Below are positions 8,644 through 17,173 of a stretch of 64,000 nt of DNA, one piece after another. A program made the position numbers and the translations under genes. The notes under the pieces are model-generated. The model saw only the letters and a program-made list of their open reading frames with translations, did not search any database and was not told the DNA's origin. This stretch comes from Dermatophilus congolensis (lineage in GTDB: Bacteria; Actinomycetota; Actinomycetes; Actinomycetales; Dermatophilaceae), in contig NZ_UFYA01000001.1 in assembly GCF_900447215.1 (NCBI RefSeq), positions 1,984,001 to 2,048,000 of the forward strand, written 5' to 3'. Each line of letters starts with the position of its first letter. Positions within the stretch are counted from its first letter, which is position 1.

Positions 8644-9906
8644 ATGCCTTTCTTCCGCCCCTCCCCCACCGAAAACCCTCCGGAAGAACCACCCGTAGTA
8701 CACGTGGTCAACGCCGACAAAAACATTTCCCAAGAACTGCGCATTGCAGGAGAAATCGCGTGGCGATTCATCGCCATCATCGCTGCGCTCTACCTCGTCG
8801 GTCGCGGAGTGCAGATCACCTCCTCCGTCACTCTCCCGGTAGCCGTGGCGCTGCTGTTCACCGCCCTGGGACAGCCCCTAGTCAACCGCCTGCACCGCCA
8901 TGCCCACATCCCCACCTACGGCGGGGCAGCCATCGCCATCATCCTTGGCATCATCCTCATCACCGGCACACTGGCCATTGCAGGCGGCCAACTCATCACC
9001 GGCGTCGCCCAACTTATCGATCGCGTCTCCGGCGCCATGACTCAAATCCAAACCTGGCTAGCCACCGGACCTCTACAAATCGGTGGCGACCAAATCAACG
9101 AAGCCATCACTCACTCCCGTGAATGGCTCTCAGCCAACGCCAGCACCCTCACCAGCGGCGCAGTAACCGTGGGCAGCCAAGCCACCAGCCTGGTCGCAGG
9201 ACTGGTCATCGCCCTCATCGTTACTTTCTTTTTCCTCGGCGACGGCCCCAACATTTGGGGATGGTTGGTGCGCCTCATGCCCCGCGGCGTACGCACTGAC
9301 GTCCACAACGCCGCCCGCCGAGGCTGGACCACTGTCGGAGCCTACGTACGCACCCAAATCCTCGTCGCAGCTATCGATGCTGTCGGTATCTGCATCGGAG
9401 CGTTCTTCCTCAACCTGCCACTGGTTGTCCCCCTAGGACTCATCGTCTTCCTTTCCTCCTTCATCCCCATGGTTGGAGCTTTCGCATCCGGAGCTCTTGC
9501 CGTACTTCTGGCCCTGGTCACTCAGGGTCCGATACCGGCGCTCATCATGATGCTGGTCGTCTTGGCGGTGCAGCAGCTCGAAGGAAACGTGCTCCAGCCC
9601 GTACTCATGAGCCGATCCGTGTCAATCCACCCTCTAGCCACCTTGCTCGGCGTTGCAGTCGGCTCATTCCTTTTCGGCATCGTTGGTGCCGTATTCGCCG
9701 TGCCAGCCATGGCCTTCACAAACGTGGTTGTGCTGTACCTCAAGGGTTACGACAAATTCCCCGAACTCGGAGTACAAAGCGTTCCCGGAGGCACTTTCAC
9801 CGGCGAACGCATAGCCCGCGCAGCAACCAACGGAGATGAAGAAGCCGAGAACACCCAGCGCTCCACACACCACCGGGACACCCCAGATAGCCCAACACAG
9901 GCCTAA
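8644..9906 (+). CDS. AI-2E family transporter
   Basis: A 420-residue membrane protein of the AI-2 exporter (TqsA/PerM/UPF0118) superfamily. Members include quorum-signal exporters and Na+/H+ antiporters, so the name does not fix the substrate. Two or three N-terminal helices are followed by a soluble amphipathic region (about 115-175), then VTFFFLGDG near 195-203 and C-terminal helices with the conserved QQLEGNVLQPVLMSRSVSIH-type motif (around 300-320). The last 50 residues are hydrophilic and probably cytoplasmic. A second, diverged family member lies at 26385-27605. Substrate unknown. Confidence 0.85.
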   Translation: MPFFRPSPTENPPEEPPVVHVVNADKNISQELRIAGEIAWRFIAIIAALYLVGRGVQITSSVTLPVAVALLFTALGQPLVNRLHRHAHIPTYGGAAIAIILGIILITGTLAIAGGQLITGVAQLIDRVSGAMTQIQTWLATGPLQIGGDQINEAITHSREWLSANASTLTSGAVTVGSQATSLVAGLVIALIVTFFFLGDGPNIWGWLVRLMPRGVRTDVHNAARRGWTTVGAYVRTQILVAAIDAVGICIGAFFLNLPLVVPLGLIVFLSSFIPMVGAFASGALAVLLALVTQGPIPALIMMLVVLAVQQLEGNVLQPVLMSRSVSIHPLATLLGVAVGSFLFGIVGAVFAVPAMAFTNVVVLYLKGYDKFPELGVQSVPGGTFTGERIARAATNGDEEAENTQRSTHHRDTPDSPTQA

Positions 9907-9930
9907 CCCAACCGCCCCTTGCAGATCTCG

Positions 9931-10959
9931 CTAACGCCGGCGCCCCGCAAACTGGGGCACCGGCCGCGGCGACTCAATCGGCAACCCATAGGCATCCAAC
10001 GATTCATCCCTAATCGCTTGAGGCACCCCTCCAGGGCGGTAACGCAACAACTCTCGACTCCAGGTCGCGTCAACATAAATGTGACTACACAGAAAATCGT
10101 CGAGCACATGCTCAGCACTCAGCCCCCGCAGCTGGCCATGCCGCTGCAATCGACGAATCACTCGCACACAGATTGGCTGCGCAACCCACCGCGGCACTCC
10201 CATAATGGGGCTGCGCTGGCCCAGCGCATCCATCACTACAGAAATCATTTCCCGCCACGTTAAATCCATATCAGTGAGCGGATAGCGCGCCGCATGTTCC
10301 CCCCGCTGGAGCGCACTCATCACCGCATCAACCAACTGCTGCGTTGTGATCACCGATGTGCCGCCAGTGGGAAACAACACCACTGGCCCCCGCAGCCGAT
10401 CTAACAAAATCTCCCGCCAGTGATGCCTCTCCCCCGAACCAGCACCAAATACATACGGAATCTCCAGCACACACACCCGCATACCTAGCTCAGTACCTAC
10501 CTCGATGGCGAAATCCGCCTCAGCGATCCGAGCACGCACATACGGGTGACGATCCGCAATCCCCAGACCGGGGTTCGCTCGCTCCCATGCAGCCAAGTAC
10601 GACCCGATTACCACTACCTGCTCTACCCCAGCTGCGGCAGCCGCTCGAAACGTGCGTCCGACCACATCACGCACCCATTCAACGGCATCCCCACCTTCAA
10701 CCGGCCCCACGTCGGAAACGCCCACGCCGTAAACAAGTGCATCCACGCCGTGCAAAACCTGCGTGATCACAGCCTCGTCATCGGTGACATCGACTGCCGA
10801 ATATGTCACTCCTCGATACGGTGAAGCCACACTGCCCTGCCTGCGAGGACGCACCGAGACAACCTCATGCCCGGCTGCGACCAAAGATTCGCACAACCGG
10901 TGGCCAAACAGCCCTTTCCCTCCGAGAACGGCAGTTTTCACGATCAAATCGTGACACAC
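9931..10959 (-). CDS. NAD-dependent epimerase/dehydratase-like protein
   Basis: A 342-residue cytoplasmic protein with a Rossmann fold of the extended or atypical SDR type. The nucleotide-binding loop GGKGLFG is at 13-19, and VDALVYGVG follows as the fourth-strand motif. The usual Tyr-x3-Lys catalytic pair is not obvious, so it may be an atypical SDR that binds NAD(P) without classical dehydrogenase chemistry. The C-terminal half resembles substrate domains of sugar-nucleotide epimerases only loosely. The GTG at 10959 gives six extra residues before a second GTG at 10941, which may be the true start. No pathway partner is adjacent. Confidence 0.7.
   Translation of the reverse strand: MCHDLIVKTAVLGGKGLFGHRLCESLVAAGHEVVSVRPRRQGSVASPYRGVTYSAVDVTDDEAVITQVLHGVDALVYGVGVSDVGPVEGGDAVEWVRDVVGRTFRAAAAAGVEQVVVIGSYLAAWERANPGLGIADRHPYVRARIAEADFAIEVGTELGMRVCVLEIPYVFGAGSGERHHWREILLDRLRGPVVLFPTGGTSVITTQQLVDAVMSALQRGEHAARYPLTDMDLTWREMISVVMDALGQRSPIMGVPRWVAQPICVRVIRRLQRHGQLRGLSAEHVLDDFLCSHIYVDATWSRELLRYRPGGVPQAIRDESLDAYGLPIESPRPVPQFAGRRR
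9936..9964. terminator. Weak hairpin between convergent genes
   Basis: Eleven-base arms (9936-9946 and 9954-9964) with one mismatch and a seven-base loop. It overlaps the end of the minus-strand epimerase-like gene and lies 30 bases after the AI-2E gene, so it could serve both. Confidence 0.35.
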
Positions 10960-11129
10960 AGACCCCTCTCAACCGAGGACCCTGCTTTAGCTACCGATCC
11001 ATGTCGCCATAAGAACGACTACTTAAACACAGCCGTCAAACTTACTACGCATCTGAAGTTTTCTACCCATAGCCTTATTAGACTCTGCTAAAAAGCAACC
11101 AACACGCAACCACGAAGAAAGATAGGAAA

Positions 11130-11351
11130 ATGACACCAAAAGACCTTAAAAAGAAATATGAATATTTTTCATTCATTATTTCCGGACTATGCATTATGAT
11201 TTCAAGCAAATACATGATTCAGACACAAGAAGGCGAAATTATTCACCTCATTGGGTACGCTGCGATCATCCTTGGTGCCGCTTCTTTCACAGCAGGCGCA
11301 TTCTTAACCTACAAACTACACAGGAATAAAACTAACCAACAACACTTGTAA
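11130..11351 (+). CDS. Small two-helix membrane protein
   Basis: A 73-residue protein with a Lys-rich N-terminus, two hydrophobic segments (about 13-30 and 39-62) and a basic tail. It has no recognised family. ATG at 11130 follows an AGGAAA ribosome binding site. The gene is clearly AT-richer than its neighbours and uses A/T-ending codons, which could mean recent acquisition or weak expression. It stands alone between an epimerase-like gene and a radical SAM gene pointing toward it. Real-gene status is likely from the clean two-helix pattern, but function is unknown. Confidence 0.5.
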   Translation: MTPKDLKKKYEYFSFIISGLCIMISSKYMIQTQEGEIIHLIGYAAIILGAASFTAGAFLTYKLHRNKTNQQHL

Positions 11352-11380
11352 AATACGTCAAACACCTGGGGATGGGCGAC

Positions 11381-12628
11381 CTACCTATCCCCAACCATCT
11401 TCTCCCACCGTGGGGGCACATAGGCACAAAACGGCTCAGACTCAAACGGATCACCTGTCACCGCGAACGCACGGGCACGAGAGCCGCCACACATTCCTTT
11501 GTAATTACACACTCCACACTTGCCCTTAAGCTTGCTCCGATCACGCAACCCCCGAAACAGCTCCGAACGCTGATAAATATCAATGACATCCGCGTCACGA
11601 ATACTCCCGGCCTTCACCGGGAGAAAACCACTAGGAAACACATCCCCTGTGTGACTGATAAATAAAAATCCATCCCCATCATTCACGTTACGCGCTCGGC
11701 CTATACCATCCGAATCCGAATGATGCTTCCCTGAAGTCAACACATCAATCTGAATAGGTCCCGCATTCGCCACCCGTGGGACTGCCGCATTCTCCGCACG
11801 CTTATGCTGAACCACTACCCGACTGTATTGAGGAGCCGCTGTCGCTTTGATATCATACGGCACCTCCTTACTCATCTCGTACATAAGGTCAAAAACCCGC
11901 TCGAACTCGGCTGCGCTTGCTACATCCTCAGGCCTGGCTCTACCCATCGGCACCAGAAAAAACACTTCCCAAAACACGATTCCCAGCTGGGCATTCAACT
12001 CCGCCATCGCCCGCATGTCATTAATGTTGTCGCGCCGCACAACCGTATTCACCTGCGTCGACATCCCCACCTCACGGGCCTGCCGCAAAATACGCAACCC
12101 GTGATCAAAAGAGCCCTCAACCCGGCGGAATGTGTCATGAATCCCGGCATTCGACCCATCCAAACTCACCGCCAGACGGACCAGCCCCGCTTCCTTCAAC
12201 TCACGCAGCTTCTCCTTGGACGTCAACGGAGTCGTTGCCGGAGTAGCCGCCATCCTCATTCCCAGATCTGCGCCGTACTTCACCAACTCCACAATGTCCG
12301 GGCGCTTCATACAGTCCCCACCAGAAAACACAAACACCACCGGCCCAAACTCACGCAGCCGTTTCATCATCGTCTTAGCCTCACCCGTGGTGAGCTCATC
12401 CGGATGACGTAACGGCTGCGCTTGAGCACGACAATGTTTACACGCAAGATCACACGATTGCGTTGTCTCCCAAATCACCACAAAAGGGGCCTTATCGAAG
12501 TCCATCGGGGCATGCCCCCCACGCATCCGCCGATGCCCGGCCCCCGCTCCACCGGCAACGCCACGACCATGCCCACCCTTGTGCTGAGAACAGCCCGACG
12601 AGTAAACACCTGCAGATGCATCAACCAT
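11381..12628 (-). CDS. Radical SAM/SPASM protein (TIGR04053-like)
   Basis: A 415-residue radical SAM enzyme. The cluster-binding C-x3-C-x2-C motif is at Cys59, Cys63 and Cys66 (CDLACKHC), followed by FSGGDCMKRPD and SLDGSNAGIHDTFR segments typical of the radical SAM barrel. A C-terminal SPASM-like Cys set occurs at 371, 374, 380 and 401. The arrangement matches an uncharacterised family (TIGR04053 as I recall it) related to heme- and peptide-modifying radical SAM enzymes. Residues 12-40 form an unusual Gly/His-rich extension containing one Cys; starts at Met35 or Met42 would remove most or all of it. There is no neighbouring precursor peptide or heme gene, so the substrate is unknown. Confidence 0.8.
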   Translation of the reverse strand: MVDASAGVYSSGCSQHKGGHGRGVAGGAGAGHRRMRGGHAPMDFDKAPFVVIWETTQSCDLACKHCRAQAQPLRHPDELTTGEAKTMMKRLREFGPVVFVFSGGDCMKRPDIVELVKYGADLGMRMAATPATTPLTSKEKLRELKEAGLVRLAVSLDGSNAGIHDTFRRVEGSFDHGLRILRQAREVGMSTQVNTVVRRDNINDMRAMAELNAQLGIVFWEVFFLVPMGRARPEDVASAAEFERVFDLMYEMSKEVPYDIKATAAPQYSRVVVQHKRAENAAVPRVANAGPIQIDVLTSGKHHSDSDGIGRARNVNDGDGFLFISHTGDVFPSGFLPVKAGSIRDADVIDIYQRSELFRGLRDRSKLKGKCGVCNYKGMCGGSRARAFAVTGDPFESEPFCAYVPPRWEKMVGDR

Positions 12629-12897
12629 GCAACCACGCTAAAACCACCCCTACTCCGCCGCTGCCGGTCACACATATGAGATACACAACATCGCCGCTGT
12701 TCACAGGGCTTTTCGACTACTCCCGCATCCCCATCACTGACGAAAAACCATTCACAGACGATTCCCAGCAACACAACCGGAACAACACAGGCCCCCGATG
12801 CTGTCCTAATGAATGAGGCACCCGCGTAAAGGCGCCACAACCGCCCCTACACGCACGCCCCCTCTCTCACATGCCCGTGATGTATCGAAAGGCCCCG

Positions 12898-13437
12898 ATG
12901 TCCACCCCCAACAACCCATTCAGCAACCCCAACAACCCACGTTCAGCTGCATCAGAAGAAGTGCTCTGCGGCGAAGTCATCTCAGAGAGCAATACCAGCA
13001 GCCAGGCCCCCTCGGGAGGCCCAACCTCCAGCGAAGGCCCCCGCTACATCAAGTCCGAACCACTGAGCAACAATCCCTTCTCACGCGGCTTCTTCAACCC
13101 ACCAGGAGCCTCCAGCGCCTACCAAGCCGCCAGTGCAGAACTGGGCGTAGACACCTCCAAACTCAAAATGAAAAACCCCGTCATCGCCGCAGCACTGGGA
13201 CTCTTCTTCGGCCCCATCGGCCTGATTTACTCAAACCTGCTCTGGGCCATCTTCCTGGGCATACTTGTCGCTGCCCTCCTCAAAGCACACGTCATCCTGT
13301 GGATCTTTGTCCCCCCGATCTTCATCCTCTGCGCCCTCATCGGCTTCGCCTCAGCAATGCGCACCAACTGGAAACGCATCGTCGCCCTGGTCAACGAAAT
13401 CGACAACTCCGACCTGACCATCCAGAAAAACCCGTGA
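12898..13437 (+). CDS. Membrane protein with disordered N-terminus
   Basis: A 179-residue protein. Residues 1-80 are polar and rich in Ser, Asn and Pro (NPFSNPNNP repeats), probably disordered and cytoplasmic. Three hydrophobic segments follow between about 95 and 160, and a short charged tail ends the protein. ATG at 12898 has a GAAAGG site about eight bases upstream, preferred over the upstream in-frame start at 12871. The stop TGA overlaps the GTG of the MobA-like gene (GTGA), so the two are translationally coupled. No family recognised. Confidence 0.65.
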   Translation: MSTPNNPFSNPNNPRSAASEEVLCGEVISESNTSSQAPSGGPTSSEGPRYIKSEPLSNNPFSRGFFNPPGASSAYQAASAELGVDTSKLKMKNPVIAAALGLFFGPIGLIYSNLLWAIFLGILVAALLKAHVILWIFVPPIFILCALIGFASAMRTNWKRIVALVNEIDNSDLTIQKNP

Positions 13438-14066
13438 GCACCTACCTCGGCACAATCGTGCTGTGCGGTGGCACATCTACCCGTATGTGTGTTCCCGACA
13501 AAACAGCACTGCCTTTTGGGACAGCCACGCTCCTGGACTCCGCGCTCCTTGGGCTCCCATCAGGTCCCGTGGTATGTGTAGGCCCCCCACGCCCACTGCT
13601 GCGTGATGGCGTGACCTGGACACGTGAAACCCCACCCGGAGGTGGCCCGCTAGACGGTATCCGCGCTGGACTTAACCAGCTCACGAATATGGCAGCCACC
13701 CCTGAGTACGATGCAGGCATACTCGCTGTCATTGCCGGTGACCAACCTTTCGCTGGGCGCGCAGTCCCCCACCTGCTCAAAGCACTCGAAGCCGCAGCCG
13801 CATCCACACACGCAGTCGCTGCAAGCTCTGACAACAGCGATCCCTCTGCAAGACCTGCACTTCTTTTAGCTGCCTACCGCGTGCATACCCTCGCCCATGC
13901 TGTTCGCGGTGACACCCGCAACCAAGGCGTCTATCGCGCTTTGAAAGATCTACACGTCAAGACTGTGCCACTGCCCCTTGAGCACATCTCAGCAGCATTG
14001 GATGTCGACACCCCAGAAGACCTTGACCTGGCACAACAGCACATCAACCGGACACGCACCAATTAA
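13434..14066 (+). CDS. MobA-like nucleotidyltransferase
   Basis: A 210-residue cytoplasmic protein of the MobA-like NTP transferase family. MobA attaches GMP to molybdopterin; relatives use other nucleotides or cofactors. The N-terminal nucleotide loop is LCGGTSTRM (10-18) with Lys23, then PPGGGPLDGIRAGL and a VIAGDQPF metal-binding segment, followed by a late D-V-D-T-P-E-D motif. The Gly after R-M in the usual R-M-G-x-D-K is replaced by Cys-Val-Pro. The GTG start at 13434 overlaps the preceding stop; a much longer frame from 12813 is a shadow. No other molybdenum-cofactor gene is in the window, so its exact role is open. Confidence 0.75.
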   Translation: MSTYLGTIVLCGGTSTRMCVPDKTALPFGTATLLDSALLGLPSGPVVCVGPPRPLLRDGVTWTRETPPGGGPLDGIRAGLNQLTNMAATPEYDAGILAVIAGDQPFAGRAVPHLLKALEAAAASTHAVAASSDNSDPSARPALLLAAYRVHTLAHAVRGDTRNQGVYRALKDLHVKTVPLPLEHISAALDVDTPEDLDLAQQHINRTRTN

Positions 14067-14115
14067 CCTTCGCCCCGCCCTGTGCCAGCAGCGGCCGCAT
14101 CGCTAGGGTGATTCC

Positions 14116-15108
14116 ATGAAGGCCGTCACGATTCCCGAATTCGGCGACGCGGACGCTCTCGTCCTCAACGATGTAGAACCCCCCACCGCTGGCCCTGGAG
14201 AAGTACTCATCGACGTCGTGGCCGCAGGCGTGAACCGTGCCGACGTCATGCAACGCCTGGGGTACTACCCGCCCCCAACGGGCATCACCGACATTCCCGG
14301 ACTAGAAGTCGCCGGTCGCATAGCGGCTTTTGGTGAAGGGGTCGACCCAGATTCCAGCGGATACCACATCGGTGAGGAGGTGGTAGCACTACTCTCCGGC
14401 GGTGGGTACGCAGAGCAAGTGGCAGTGCCCATCGGACAACTCATACCCCGACCGAGCAACCTATCACTCACCGAAGCTGCCGGCTTCATCGAAACCGCGG
14501 CAACAGTATGGTCAAACCTTTTCATGACCGCCCATCTCGTCAAAGGCGAAACAGTTCTATTACACGGCGGTTCCAGCGGTATCGGCACCACAGGCATCCA
14601 GATCGCTAAAGCCAAAGGTGCGAAGGTGGCAGTGACAGCAGGATCTGAAGCCAAACTTGAAGCCTGTGCGCAGCTGGGCGCAGACATCCTCATCAACTAT
14701 CGCGAGCAGGACTTCGTAGAAGAAGTAAAGAAAGCGACCAACTCCCATGGCGCTGAAGTAATCCTCGATGTCATCGGAGCGAAATATCTCAAACGCAACG
14801 TAGATGTACTAGCCACAGATGGGCGCATCGTCACGATTGGTCTGCTCGGCGGCCGCAAAGGCGAGCTCGATCTGGGGAAACTACTGAATAAGCGGGGCAC
14901 TCTAGCGGCCACATCACTGCGATCACGATCTGTAGAAGGCAAATCTGACATCGTGCGCCAGGTGCGAGAGAACGTGGTCCCGTTGGTGGAAACCGGACAC
15001 ATAAAACCTGTCCTACACGCGACTTTCCCGCTAGCTCAGGCACCCGCTGCACACCGAGTTCTCGAAGAGTCCAGTCACATCGGCAAGGTTGTATTGGAGG
15101 TGCAGTGA
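14116..15108 (+). CDS. NADPH:quinone oxidoreductase, zinc-free MDR family
   Basis: A 330-residue cytoplasmic medium-chain reductase of the zeta-crystallin/QOR type, which reduces quinones or enoyl compounds with NADPH. Visible are the N-terminal PGEVLIDVVAAGVNRADVMQ substrate-domain segment, Y-P-P-P around 51-54, the AAGFIETAATVW stretch, and the nucleotide loop GGSSGIGTTG (151-160). Zinc ligands of alcohol dehydrogenases are absent. The start at 14116 has an AGGG site upstream. It overlaps the next gene by one base (TGATG), so both may be co-translated. Confidence 0.88.
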   Translation: MKAVTIPEFGDADALVLNDVEPPTAGPGEVLIDVVAAGVNRADVMQRLGYYPPPTGITDIPGLEVAGRIAAFGEGVDPDSSGYHIGEEVVALLSGGGYAEQVAVPIGQLIPRPSNLSLTEAAGFIETAATVWSNLFMTAHLVKGETVLLHGGSSGIGTTGIQIAKAKGAKVAVTAGSEAKLEACAQLGADILINYREQDFVEEVKKATNSHGAEVILDVIGAKYLKRNVDVLATDGRIVTIGLLGGRKGELDLGKLLNKRGTLAATSLRSRSVEGKSDIVRQVRENVVPLVETGHIKPVLHATFPLAQAPAAHRVLEESSHIGKVVLEVQ

Positions 15109-15467
15109 TGAACCGGATCCGCTTGGTGGTGCGGGTCTTACCCCGTGACAGCGGTTCAAAAACAGAAAAAGAACCGGTGGAAACAGTCGATGCTGTGTTC
15201 ATGCGGTCAGGGCTTTTCTCAGTTGTGGCACCTCGTGTCGGTGAGTTTCTTGAATGTCGCGCATTCGGCGAGCACGTAGCGAAATATTTTCCTCGCGCGG
15301 TTCCCGTCGTCGCCCTTGAACACCGGATCACAGACATGCGAGAAGACGATCCGCGCGTCTACGTAGTTGTAGACCTGCACGGTGTAGAGGTGAGCCCCTC
15401 CATGGTTACGGACTTCAAAGCAGATGGTTTCCAGCACGCCAACCCTTCAGTGAAGTGCAGCAGATAA
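15108..15467 (+). CDS. Hypothetical protein coupled to quinone reductase
   Basis: A 119-residue soluble protein without recognised domain. It has alternating hydrophobic and charged residues suggestive of a small alpha/beta fold, no cysteine cluster and no membrane helix. I use the ATG at 15108, overlapping the TGA of the reductase and seven bases after a GGAGG; a GTG one codon earlier is also possible. Its only functional hint is the coupling to the reductase. It is followed by a bidirectional palindrome. Confidence 0.6.
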   Translation: MNRIRLVVRVLPRDSGSKTEKEPVETVDAVFMRSGLFSVVAPRVGEFLECRAFGEHVAKYFPRAVPVVALEHRITDMREDDPRVYVVVDLHGVEVSPSMVTDFKADGFQHANPSVKCSR

Positions 15468-15481
15468 ACACCCACTCCCCC

Positions 15482-15533
15482 GCCTATGTAGTGGTGCCCT
15501 CTCCCGATCGGGAGAGGGCACCACTACATAGGC
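15482..15533. terminator. Perfect 52-bp palindrome between convergent genes
   Basis: Arms 15482-15507 and 15508-15533 are exact reverse complements without spacer. They sit between the ends of a + gene (15467) and a - gene (15558), as expected for a bidirectional terminator. Confidence 0.7.
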
Positions 15534-15557
15534 ATCAGCACATGAGCGCAGTCAGAC

Positions 15558-16262
15558 TCACTCACCTTTCAAAGTGAAAGAACGCAACCGGTCACCGGCG
15601 AACCACAATCCCACTACGACCACGACAATCGCAGCACCGATCACATAGGCCATGGAAATGTTCGGCTCGGTAATAGCACCATCAAAATGCGACCCGACCC
15701 GCTCACCCCACTTACGAATAGATACCCAGCTGACTCCCTGCAAGAAACCACCAAGAGTGCCTTCCCACATCAGCACGTAGAGCACACCTGCACTTACTGC
15801 ATGCCGTGTATACGCAGACGCGGCAATGAACAGTGCAGTGTAAGCGGTGCCCGCCAGCACACCTGCAACGGCCCAACCCACCGCAATGTCTTTAAAGTCC
15901 AAGCTGAGCGTGATGGCCGCCAATGGCAGCGGCAGCACACCGACAATCATCGTGACTATCCACGCGACAAAAAACTTGCTCACCACCACGCCATGCCGGT
16001 TCACCGGCTTAGACAGCAAGTAGACAACCGAGCCGTCTTCCACCTCCGGACCAATCGTGGAGTTCGCGGCAAGCAACGCAACCAAAGGCAACATCAACGG
16101 ATACGCGATATTCGACAGCAAGGAAAGGCTCGTGTCACCGCTGCCCACAAGGCGAATAATCCCGGCAATAGCGAACAACACCAGCGGAAAAGCCACCAAA
16201 GCCCAGATACGTTTCTGACCGACGATAGACGCGGCCGCAAGCCGAATAATTGTGCGATTCAT
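15558..16262 (-). CDS. ABC-2 type transporter permease
   Basis: A 234-residue membrane protein with six predicted helices and an ABC-2 permease layout (a PEVEDGSVVYLLSKPVNR loop between helices 2 and 3, typical of NosY/ABC-2 permeases). It works with the ATPase encoded just upstream; its ATG overlaps that gene's stop by four bases. It is the last gene of a four-gene coupled set. Export of an unknown compound, or a role in membrane protein assembly, is the usual function of such pairs. The substrate is not readable. Confidence 0.8.
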   Translation of the reverse strand: MNRTIIRLAAASIVGQKRIWALVAFPLVLFAIAGIIRLVGSGDTSLSLLSNIAYPLMLPLVALLAANSTIGPEVEDGSVVYLLSKPVNRHGVVVSKFFVAWIVTMIVGVLPLPLAAITLSLDFKDIAVGWAVAGVLAGTAYTALFIAASAYTRHAVSAGVLYVLMWEGTLGGFLQGVSWVSIRKWGERVGSHFDGAITEPNISMAYVIGAAIVVVVVGLWFAGDRLRSFTLKGE

Positions 16263-17173
16263 GAGGCCACCAAGTAGGAGAAGACGGATTCAAGAGACTC
16301 ATCAGTGGGCGTGAGTTGACGCAAAGTAATACCTAGTTCACGCGCCCAGCCCGGCAAACCTGCAGCGAAAGCACCCAGATCACAGACACGTACGTCCAGA
16401 CCGCCCTCGGGGGCAATCGCAACACCAACAACACTGGGACGGCCAATGAGCGCCGACGCCAATGCTCGATCATCACTGCTGGTGATGTAGTAGTGAACGG
16501 GCCGGTCGGTCATCAGACGCCGGATCGCTCCGAAATCTCCAGAAGCGGCGTGACGCCCCGCAACCATGACTTCGATATGACGGGCCAGCGCCTCTACTTC
16601 TTCGAGGATGTGCGAGCTGAACACAACAGTGCGGCCTTCTGCTCCCCGCTCGCGTAAAAGACGCATAAGTTGTGCGCGCTGGCGGGGGTCAACGCCGTTA
16701 AAAGGCTCATCAAGCAGAATGATTTCAGGATCGTGGACGAGCCCGGCAGCGAGTTTGATGCGTTGACGCATCCCTTTGGAATAGGTGCCGATTTTACGGT
16801 CGGCTGCATCAGTGAGATCCACCGTAGCCAGAACGCGTTCGGTTGCTGCACCGGGATCAGTTAGGCCATGCAGGTCCGCACAAGCGCGAACGAAAGCTCT
16901 GCCGGTGAGGTACCCGAAGGACAATTCGCGTTCAGGTACTAAGCCGATGTGGCGGTAAAGGTCAGTGTTCCTCCAGGCAGGCTTACCAGCGACAGTGACC
17001 GTTCCGGATGAGGGTTGAAGGAATCCACTGATCATGCCGATGAGTGTGGTTTTTCCGGCGCCGTTGGGGCCTAGAAGCCCGGTGACACCAGGGGCGAAAG
17101 TGAGGGTGACGTCGTTGACTGCCACGGCATGGCCATACCAACGGGATACGTCTCGTAACTCGATGGTGCTCAT
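16259..17173 (-). CDS. ABC transporter ATP-binding protein
   Basis: A 304-residue ATPase of the ABC-2 (CcmA/NatA-like) type. Walker A is GPNGAGKT (35-42); the signature region reads YSKGMRQRIKLA and Walker B IILLDEPFNGVDP; a switch-region SSHILEE follows. The C-terminal 90 residues are the variable extension seen in this subfamily. Start ATG 17173 overlaps the stop of the preceding permease (ATGA); the longer frame to 17239 lies inside that permease and is not used. It probably powers the permease at 15558-16262. Confidence 0.88.
   Translation of the reverse strand: MSTIELRDVSRWYGHAVAVNDVTLTFAPGVTGLLGPNGAGKTTLIGMISGFLQPSSGTVTVAGKPAWRNTDLYRHIGLVPERELSFGYLTGRAFVRACADLHGLTDPGAATERVLATVDLTDAADRKIGTYSKGMRQRIKLAAGLVHDPEIILLDEPFNGVDPRQRAQLMRLLRERGAEGRTVVFSSHILEEVEALARHIEVMVAGRHAASGDFGAIRRLMTDRPVHYYITSSDDRALASALIGRPSVVGVAIAPEGGLDVRVCDLGAFAAGLPGWARELGITLRQLTPTDESLESVFSYLVAS

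Noticed and set aside
12813-13433. Upstream extension of the MobA-like frame
   Set aside because: The added 200 residues are a shadow of the membrane-protein gene in another frame; the MobA fold starts at GTG 13434.
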